DNA of 14,144 nucleotides from Lachnospiraceae bacterium (lineage in GTDB: Bacteria > Bacillota > Clostridia > Lachnospirales > Lachnospiraceae), in assembly GCA_004552595.1 (NCBI GenBank), contig SFNX01000073.1:1-14144 (forward strand), given 5' to 3'. Under the pieces are notes generated by a model. It did not search any database. It saw nothing but the letters and a program-made list of their open reading frames with translations, and was not told where the DNA came from. The position numbers and the translations under genes were made by a program. Below, piece by piece: positions 8,417 to 13,338 of the stretch. How positions within the stretch are numbered: position 1 is the first letter of the stretch; every line of letters starts with the position of its first letter.

Positions 8417-8505
8417 ATAAAAGGGTGCTACCGGTAACGGTGGCCTGGTAATATTTTATCAACAAAAAACGTCGCTAAACTTACTAGGTCCTAGCGGCGT
8501 TTTTG
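8417..8505 (+). ncRNA. Candidate antisense RNA antitoxin (about 90 nt)
   Basis: Bounded by an extended -10 promoter (start near 8417) and an intrinsic terminator (8465-8504). No credible reading frame is seen. The 5' part can form a 7-bp hairpin (GCTACCG / CGGTGGC, one G-U) with a GTAA tetraloop at 8427-8444. The 3' part is the terminator, which is fully complementary to the 3' end of the convergent toxin transcript, including the last codons of its frame. This organisation resembles RNAII of the Fst par locus. Function is inferred from architecture only. Complementarity of the 5' part to the toxin leader is patchy: TAAC, GG and GGCC blocks occur in the same order near the toxin start codon. 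Confidence 0.5.
8465..8504. terminator. Bidirectional terminator shared by toxin mRNA and small RNA
   Basis: A 13-bp stem pairs 8465-8477 with 8492-8504, containing one G-U pair (8472 with 8497) and a 14-base loop. On the plus strand it ends in a T-run (8500-8504), and on the minus strand in six T residues (complement of 8464-8469). The toxin stop codon (8491-8493) and the two preceding arginine codons lie inside the stem. Confidence 0.85.
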
Positions 8506-8592
8506 TGTGCTGTCTTTTCCGAATGTATATCCCAAAGCGAAACAGGTCAAGCATAAAGCAATCACTGCAATCAATCCTTCAAGTGTTAACAT
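8491..8592 (-). CDS. Small membrane peptide, candidate type I toxin (33 aa)
   Basis: A 33-codon frame starting at ATG (complement of 8590-8592) and ending TAG (8491-8493). The peptide has a short acidic-containing head (MLTLEG), one hydrophobic span of about 17-19 residues (LIAVIALCLTCFALGYTF, about 5-22) and a polar basic tail (GKDSTQKRR). This is the form of Fst/holin-like type I toxins that insert in the cytoplasmic membrane. A strong AGGAGG lies 9 bases before the start (complement of 8602-8607). The frame has its own extended -10 promoter about 80 bases upstream, a foldable leader, and a terminator that overlaps its last codons. A convergent small RNA promoter faces it. It could instead be a harmless small membrane protein, but the complete layout favours a toxin. 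I do not give a family name with certainty. Confidence 0.62.
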   Translation of the reverse strand: MLTLEGLIAVIALCLTCFALGYTFGKDSTQKRR

Positions 8593-8665
8593 AGGCAAGG
8601 CCCTCCTCTCTCAGATTTCCCGAAGGATTTCTATGATAAACGGAGGTCACAGTCCTCCGCCTTGC
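8593..8665 (-). promoter_or_regulatory. Foldable leader of the small membrane peptide mRNA
   Basis: On the minus strand the predicted 5' end reads GCAAGGC (complement of 8659-8665) and can pair over seven bases with GCCTTGC (complement of 8595-8601), between the Shine-Dalgarno and the start codon. Directly after it a 6-bp hairpin (CGGAGG / CCTCCG, complement of 8641-8659) exposes a CCTCC that could alternatively pair with the true GGAGG site at 8602-8606. The two folds could switch translation off and on. Confidence 0.55.
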
Positions 8666-8670
8666 ATAGC

Positions 8671-8679
8671 ATTATAACA
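8671..8679 (-). promoter_or_regulatory. Extended -10 promoter of the small membrane peptide gene
   Basis: The minus strand carries TGTTATAAT (complement of 8671-8679), a perfect extended -10. The -35 at 16-18 base spacing is poor (about three matches). The predicted start falls near 8663-8667, so the GCAAGGC of the leader helix would form the very 5' end of a transcript of about 200 nt. Confidence 0.6.
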
Positions 8680-8689
8680 AATCCTGGGT

Positions 8690-8862
8690 AGAGTTACTAT
8701 TCCGATTTTATAAGTTATGGAAAATCAGCAATTCTACCAAAAAACAGACGATAATAAACGTAAATAGTACTTTTGCCATAGACTGATTTATGCATTTTTA
8801 ACAATAACTTAATAATACATATCTTGATGAAAATATGGTGATGGCTCGCCGGGCGAAAAGTT
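8690..8862. other. AT-rich spacer without a recognised gene
   Basis: I see no coding frame with a ribosome binding site, no terminator and no convincing RNA gene here. It is AT-rich filler between the toxin promoter region and the inverted-repeat element. A small TCGC-CGG-GCGA hairpin at 8846-8856 lies just outside the element. Confidence 0.4.
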
Positions 8863-8956
8863 AGTATTCACACCGTGGTAGAAGAACCGTCTCAGATGAC
8901 GATAAATAGCAGAGACTTATGTCTCTGCTCTGAATATTGAAGCGTATGTGAATACT
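8863..8956. repeat. 94-bp element with 10-bp terminal inverted repeats (MITE-like or structured RNA)
   Basis: Perfect terminal repeats AGTATTCACA (8863-8872) and TGTGAATACT (8947-8956) enclose a 9-bp hairpin (AGCAGAGAC 8908-8916, GTCTCTGCT 8921-8929, TTAT loop) and a smaller CGTC/GACG hairpin (8888-8901). TCAGA (8892-8896) could also pair with TCTGA (8929-8933). GTT flanks both ends (8860-8862 and 8957-8959), which could be a 3-bp target duplication. No coding frame is seen inside. It may be a miniature transposable element or a structured RNA. Confidence 0.5.
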
Positions 8957-8969
8957 GTTACGTGAACAG

Positions 8970-9077
8970 TTAATTTGCAAGGTGTTTCTTGAATTCTTCC
9001 AGTGAAAGACCGGCTCTTTTTGCTCCAACTTCTTCTGAAAAGAGGCCGTCCTTGACGCAGGAGATTATCTCAAGAAG
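8970..9077 (-). pseudogene. C-terminal remnant of an Rpn-type or related accessory gene
   Basis: Reading on the minus strand from 9077 to the stop (complement of 8970-8972) gives 35 residues with good coding character: LLEIISCVKDGLFSEEV, GAKRAGLSLEEFKKHLAN. The pattern (K-D/K-G-L-[ILF]-x-x-E-x-A/V-A-x-x-x-G-x-[ST]-x-E-E-F) is common at the C-terminus of Rpn/PDDEXK transposase-family proteins of Lachnospiraceae. An in-frame TAA lies immediately upstream (9078-9080), so no intact gene remains. It lies at higher coordinates than the mid-gene remnant at 8170-8356 although both are on the minus strand, so the two cannot be collinear parts of one gene. Confidence 0.45.
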
Positions 9078-9177
9078 TTATAGGGCAATTTTGTGAACAA
9101 ATGTATTTTGTGTTCTTATGTGCTATGCTAGAATATTGAAGAAAAGTGTCTGATACAAAAATGAAAGGAATGAAGAA

Positions 9178-10068
9178 ATGGCAGCATTATTTGATGTTCC
9201 GGATAATAAGAAGATAAGGGTTATTGTGGATACGGATGCAGCTTGCGAAGCGGATGACCCATTTGCGATTGTCCATGCACTTATTTCTCCTAAGTTGATA
9301 GTTAAGGGAATTACAGCAGAGCATTATAATGAAGAAGGCTCTGTACAGAAAAGCTATGAGGAAATTAGGACAATTCTTGAATTAATGCAAATGGATACGC
9401 CGTTTTTTATGGGCGAAGAGCGTGCGCTGTCAAGTGCTGAGCAAAAAGGGACAAGTGAGGCGGTTGACTTTATTATCGGTGAGGCTTTAAGAGAGGATGA
9501 ACATCCATTATATATTTTGTGTCAAGGGGCAATTACGAATATTGCGGCGGCATTTAATAAATGCCCGGATATTATTGATAAAGTTACTGTAATATGGATT
9601 GGAACTCATGGCGAACAGACAGTAGCACCATTTAGAGAATTCAACGCGGGAAATGATATTATATCTGCTAATAAGGTGTTATCAAGCGGTACAAATCTTT
9701 GGCTTGTTCCTTCTTGTGTGTATACAACAATTACAATTGGTATTGCAGAAATTCAGAATGATGTTTTGCCTTGCGGTGCAATTGGAAGACATCTGTTTGA
9801 GAACATGATTTCGTATAATAATTCAGAGTTCGCGGGATGGACACAGGGAGAAAGCTGGTCACTTGGAGATTCTCCTGCAATAGCAATTGCAATTAATCCG
9901 GGTTGTGGTCATTTTAAGGAAATTGAGGCGCCTATAATATGTGAGGATACTTCATCAAAGAAAAATGACGGGGCAAAGAAACAGCCATCAATAAGAATGT
10001 ATACGGATGTGGATTCAAGATATGTTCTTGGTGACTTTATTGCAAAGTTGAAGTTGTTTACATCTTAG
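9178..10068 (+). CDS. IUNH-like nucleoside hydrolase family protein
   Basis: 296 residues, the usual size for inosine-uridine preferring nucleoside hydrolases, which cleave the N-glycosidic bond of ribonucleosides using a bound Ca2+. The N-terminal metal motif is DTDAACEADDPFA (residues 18-30), a variant in which five residues, not three, separate D20 from the DD pair (D26, D27). A mid-protein EFNAGND block (154-160) matches the EFN-x-x-x-D signature, and GDSPA (230-234) probably gives the last metal aspartate (D231), with glycine where classic enzymes have the catalytic histidine. This points to the divergent DTDA-EADD subgroup, and the substrate is uncertain. AAAGGAA (9164-9170) precedes the ATG. 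A candidate -10 TAGAAT lies at 9129-9134 with a poor -35. Confidence 0.85.
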   Translation: MAALFDVPDNKKIRVIVDTDAACEADDPFAIVHALISPKLIVKGITAEHYNEEGSVQKSYEEIRTILELMQMDTPFFMGEERALSSAEQKGTSEAVDFIIGEALREDEHPLYILCQGAITNIAAAFNKCPDIIDKVTVIWIGTHGEQTVAPFREFNAGNDIISANKVLSSGTNLWLVPSCVYTTITIGIAEIQNDVLPCGAIGRHLFENMISYNNSEFAGWTQGESWSLGDSPAIAIAINPGCGHFKEIEAPIICEDTSSKKNDGAKKQPSIRMYTDVDSRYVLGDFIAKLKLFTS

Positions 10069-10151
10069 TGATATATAAAGTGCCAATAATATTTGGAAAC
10101 ATATGAGTATATTGGAAGCAAAAGACTAAAGCAAAAGAAGGAGATTTAAAA

Positions 10152-10544
10152 ATGATTACATTAAGACCACATCATCTTTTGTGTACGCAAGGGTATTCGG
10201 GCAAAGGATACAGCGATGATTTTGTAGAAAATATGGACAAAATCGTTGATTACTTAAGAAATAATGAAGATGCAAAGATAATGCTCAAATTTGGCGATGA
10301 CGATTTATGCAGCAGGTGTCCTAATATGGATGATAAGAAACTATGCAGGACGGAAGAGAAGGTCAGGCGCTTTGACGAAAAAACGGTAAAGTATTTCAAT
10401 CTGTGTGAGAAAGAATACAATTACCGTCAAATCACTGAATATATTGATGAAAACATGAGCGAGGAAATGCTTAAAGACATATGCGATGGCTGTAGCTGGT
10501 ATGCGATAAGCAGATGCAGAGCCAATATTGTAAGGAAGAAATAA
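10152..10544 (+). CDS. DUF1284 domain protein, cysteine-rich
   Basis: 130 residues matching the DUF1284 family: the N-terminal LRPHHLLCTQGYSGKGYS, a central CSRCP and a C-terminal ICDGCSWY. Eight cysteines are visible (C11, C53, C56, C65, C85, C111, C114, C122), including two CxxC pairs, plus the histidines H7 and H8. Such spacing suggests metal or iron-sulfur binding, but the function of the family is unknown to me. A strong AGAAGGAGA (10136-10144) precedes the start. It lies 83 bases after the nucleoside hydrolase in the same direction, so co-transcription is possible. It converges with the kinase gene, with only 11 bases between the stops and no terminator seen. Confidence 0.88.
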   Translation: MITLRPHHLLCTQGYSGKGYSDDFVENMDKIVDYLRNNEDAKIMLKFGDDDLCSRCPNMDDKKLCRTEEKVRRFDEKTVKYFNLCEKEYNYRQITEYIDENMSEEMLKDICDGCSWYAISRCRANIVRKK

Positions 10545-10555
10545 AGGTAAACTCC

Positions 10556-12877
10556 CTACGACAAGTTGTGATATAAGAAGCGAATGAGGTCTTCGATTTT
10601 GAATGGTTTTGTAATATGTCCATTCATGCCGCACTCATTTGCTTTTTTTATGTCTTCTTCAAAGGCATTGGCAGTCATCGCAAAAATCGGTATTGTTTTT
10701 GCGAAAGCACTATCGAGATTTCGTATTGCAGTAGTTGCTTCATATCCTGTCATTTCAGGCATAATGATATCCATGAAAACAGCATCATAGGTGTCTTCCT
10801 TAACTGATGAAATAATATTTATTGCATCGCGGCCTCTTTCGCATTCATCAACGTACATGCCTCTGTCGCTAAGAAGTCTTCTTACGACGCTTCGGTTAAT
10901 CTTATTGTCATCAACGACCAAAAATCTTTTGCCGGATAAGGTGGTAACCATTTCGTCGACTGAAATTTCATCAGTCGGTGCTTCCTTGAAGGAGCTGTAT
11001 TTTTCCTTGGAAATAATTTGAAGAGGAAGAGATATTGTAAATGTCGAGCCTGCCTTAAGCTTACTTTCTGCGCTTATTGTACCACCCATCATATTGACGA
11101 GGTTATATGTAATAGCCATTCCAAGTCCTGTTCCCTGGATTGAATCTGTGTTACCCGCTCTGACAAACGGCTCAAAAACGTGTGCCAAAAGATCTGTACT
11201 CATTCCTATTCCGTCATCAATGATTTTGAAAACGAATTCGGCGTCTTTTTGCGTAAGCATAAGCTTAATATGACCACCGTCAGGCGTATACTTTACGGCG
11301 TTTCCGACACAGTTGATAAGAATCTGATTGAGCTTAAGCCTGTCGCATAAAACGTAAGGGTTGTCGAGGTTTTCGATAATTGTCTCATATGTCTGGTGTT
11401 TTTCCTTAACGTTTGATTTAGTCAGGACTTCAATTCCGTTAATAAGCTCAAGAAGGCTCACAGGGGCGTTCTCAATCTTGACTTTTCCGCTTTCGATTCG
11501 GCTCATGTCAAGAACATCGTTTATAAGCGACAGAAGATGATCGCCGGATGAGAGAATGGTATTTATACATCCTAATACCTCATCTTTGTCTGAAATGTGC
11601 TCCTTGGCAAGCTGTGCATATCCTAAGATAGCGTTCATCGGCGTTCTTATATCGTGCGACATATTCGAAAGAAATGTTGTTTTTGCTCTGCCTGCTTCTT
11701 CGGAAGCAAAAAGCGCACGCTCAAGTTCAGTCTGCGAACGCTCTAAATCTTCGACAGCCTTTAGTCGCTCGTTGATAAGCTCACGTGTGTAAATTTCGTC
11801 ATCTATGTTCTGGATAACACCCTTGTAGCTTTCAGGATTTCCGGCTGAATCGGTGTGAAGCGAGCCGGTGCAAAGGAACCAGTGGTATGAGCCATCCTTG
11901 TAGCGAAGCCTGGCCTCGGTTTTGTACTCTGCGCCCTTAAGACCATTCATAAAAGCTTCAAGTGTTTTATCCTTATCTTCAGGATGAAGCGAATCTGTCC
12001 ATAAATTTGCCACGTCGACGTTATCATCTAATGAATATCCAAGAAGCGGAAGGAACTCCTCGCTCCATGAAGAATCAGTAATTTTACCGTTTTCATCAAA
12101 ATACATGAACCATGAAGATGTCTTCATAAGCTTATGAACCGTTTTGGAGAGATCGTCAGCCTGCTGCTTATAGAGGTTAAGCTGTTCGTTGTTGCGCTTA
12201 AGTTCATTGGTGACTTTGATCATCTTCTGGTAGTCGGGCGTTTCGAAAGTGAACAATAGAATCAGGCATGCAAGCGCATAAGCAAAATAGATGATGATTC
12301 GCTCGGAAAAGAACAGATATTGCACAATTGCTCCTGTAGAAGTAGTCACAACGAAGAAAATAATACTGTGGGTTTGACGAAGCATTAACGACTTAATGTG
12401 AATAAGCATACGTATAAATGCACACAGAAGATAGTATGCCGATAACAGGTAAACAACAGGATACGCTGCACCACGGGATATTACGCCGTCTGTGATTGAG
12501 ATAAAGTAGTGAAAATGTATAGAGAGAACACAAAGAATTATATAAGATATAAGAAAAACAAAATTTACATAATCAAGGACATGGCGCCTACCGTCAGGAA
12601 AAACTGTAACACTGGCATACACATAGAATATGTATGTACAAAGTACCGTCAGTAGCATATAAAAAGCATTAACAATATATGAAAGGTAATTTGAACCTGT
12701 TGAATACTGCAGGTAATCAAAAACTATACTCAAAACCGATGTCAGGAATACGCAAAGCAACAGCGATAAAAAGCACCGACTGCTCTTTTTCTTTGTATCA
12801 TATCGTGTTATGAAGTACACAAATACAAATGTTGTAACAAGAACTGAAGCAATATTAAAATCCATATTCCTAAGCAT
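10556..12877 (-). CDS. Hybrid sensor histidine kinase / response regulator (orphan)
   Basis: 773 residues. The first 211 form about seven membrane segments (7TM-type sensor). A coiled linker (about 213-250) leads to a PAS domain (about 251-360; LGYSLDD, YHWF, GNPESYKG) and a second coil (365-400). HisKA follows with the phospho-accepting H408 in NMSHDIRTPMN. HATPase_c holds N526 (NCVGNAVKYT), DDGIGM (554-559), FEPF (568-571) and GTGLGMAI (582-589). A C-terminal receiver domain holds D656/D657, phospho-acceptor D703 (FMDIIMPEMTG), T735 and K757, all intact. Phosphate would pass from H408 to D703. No HPt domain, output domain or partner regulator is seen nearby, so the downstream partner is unknown. 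GAGGTGG lies about 8 bases before the start, which supports it over the internal ATG at codon 5. Confidence 0.93.
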   Translation of the reverse strand: MLRNMDFNIASVLVTTFVFVYFITRYDTKKKSSRCFLSLLLCVFLTSVLSIVFDYLQYSTGSNYLSYIVNAFYMLLTVLCTYIFYVYASVTVFPDGRRHVLDYVNFVFLISYIILCVLSIHFHYFISITDGVISRGAAYPVVYLLSAYYLLCAFIRMLIHIKSLMLRQTHSIIFFVVTTSTGAIVQYLFFSERIIIYFAYALACLILLFTFETPDYQKMIKVTNELKRNNEQLNLYKQQADDLSKTVHKLMKTSSWFMYFDENGKITDSSWSEEFLPLLGYSLDDNVDVANLWTDSLHPEDKDKTLEAFMNGLKGAEYKTEARLRYKDGSYHWFLCTGSLHTDSAGNPESYKGVIQNIDDEIYTRELINERLKAVEDLERSQTELERALFASEEAGRAKTTFLSNMSHDIRTPMNAILGYAQLAKEHISDKDEVLGCINTILSSGDHLLSLINDVLDMSRIESGKVKIENAPVSLLELINGIEVLTKSNVKEKHQTYETIIENLDNPYVLCDRLKLNQILINCVGNAVKYTPDGGHIKLMLTQKDAEFVFKIIDDGIGMSTDLLAHVFEPFVRAGNTDSIQGTGLGMAITYNLVNMMGGTISAESKLKAGSTFTISLPLQIISKEKYSSFKEAPTDEISVDEMVTTLSGKRFLVVDDNKINRSVVRRLLSDRGMYVDECERGRDAINIISSVKEDTYDAVFMDIIMPEMTGYEATTAIRNLDSAFAKTIPIFAMTANAFEEDIKKANECGMNGHITKPFKIEDLIRFLYHNLS

Positions 12878-12902
12878 GCGTGTCCACCTCTCTTAATGTC
12901 AT

Positions 12903-12924
12903 TTTATCATTGAATTGTGATAAA
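12903..12924. promoter_or_regulatory. Inverted repeat upstream of the hybrid kinase gene
   Basis: TTTATCA (12903-12909) and TGATAAA (12918-12924) form a 7-bp repeat with an 8-base centre, 26-47 bases upstream of the kinase start. It overlaps the AT-rich region where a kinase promoter would sit, so it could be an operator. No regulator can be named. Confidence 0.35.
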
Positions 12925-13003
12925 TACCATATGCATTGATGGCGATTATACATTGAAATACTGTTATTTTAAGGAATTAAAACATATAAACAAATGATTC
13001 ATA

Positions 13004-13237
13004 ATGCAGAAGCAAATGTTATATAATGTAGAAATGGATAATAAATATAAAGATATAATCGATATCGATTATGAAAAAATTAAATCAAGCTGGGGCTCAA
13101 ACATAAGCATTGAAGATAGGGCGGCACAATTTGCACCGTTTGCGGCACTTACAGGACATGAGGAAGCAATAGAAGAAGCGGGAAACACCCATAAGGCTGA
13201 CGAAGCTGTAAGAGAGGAATTTTTTTCAGAACCCTAG
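13004..13237 (+). CDS. Short YolD-like (DRAAQFAPF) protein, probably truncated
   Basis: 77 residues from the first ATG; a start at 13034 (residue 11, MDNKYKDIIDI) is at least as likely because homologues begin with M-x-D/N-K-Y-x-D-I-I. The core EDRAAQFAPFAALTGHEEAI (about 42-61) is the hallmark of the small Firmicute proteins encoded beside Y-family polymerases. Those proteins usually continue for another 40-60 residues with a C-terminal YolD-like beta domain; here the frame ends soon after the core with a divergent tail (EEFFSEP). No good ribosome binding site is seen for any start. A TATAAT at 13022-13027 would start transcription close to 13034. It may be a decaying or leaderless gene. The polymerase partner lies about 5 kb away at 6688. 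Confidence 0.6.
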   Translation: MQKQMLYNVEMDNKYKDIIDIDYEKIKSSWGSNISIEDRAAQFAPFAALTGHEEAIEEAGNTHKADEAVREEFFSEP

Positions 13238-13261
13238 TATAAGGTATGAGGTGTATCAGGA

Positions 13262-13304
13262 CACTTTTATTAGCACTCACCGTTGACGAGTGCTAATAAA
13301 AGTG
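13262..13304. promoter_or_regulatory. CIRCE operator (HrcA site) of clpB with extended arms
   Basis: TTAGCACTC (13270-13278), nine bases, GAGTGCTAA (13288-13296) is the exact CIRCE consensus bound by the heat-shock repressor HrcA. The palindrome continues perfectly outward to 17-bp arms (13262-13278 and 13288-13304), longer than the 9-bp consensus. Confidence 0.97.
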
Positions 13305-13311
13305 ATATTAT
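13283..13311 (+). promoter_or_regulatory. clpB promoter, embedded in CIRCE
   Basis: TTGACG (13283-13288), 17 bases, TATTAT (13306-13311). The -35 begins in the CIRCE centre and the right arm fills the spacer, so bound HrcA would block RNA polymerase directly. Predicted start of transcription is near 13318. Confidence 0.88.
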
Positions 13312-13338
13312 ATGTTCATAGGTCAGGAGGTGAGAACT

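Noticed and set aside
8820..8972. A known riboswitch, group II intron end, or IS200/IS605 end with omega RNA
   Set aside because: I could not match the conserved core of any riboswitch class or intron domain V, and no TnpA or TnpB gene is present. The element is described by its repeats only.
9095..9115. GAACA / TGTTC as a LexA box before the nucleoside hydrolase
   Set aside because: The half-sites are 11 bases apart, not the four expected between GAAC and GTTC, and the gene is not a typical SOS gene.
10083..10115. CCAATA / TATTGG inverted repeat between the nucleoside hydrolase and DUF1284 genes as a terminator
   Set aside because: The stem has only six AT-rich pairs with a 21-base loop and no T-run, so it is not a credible terminator.
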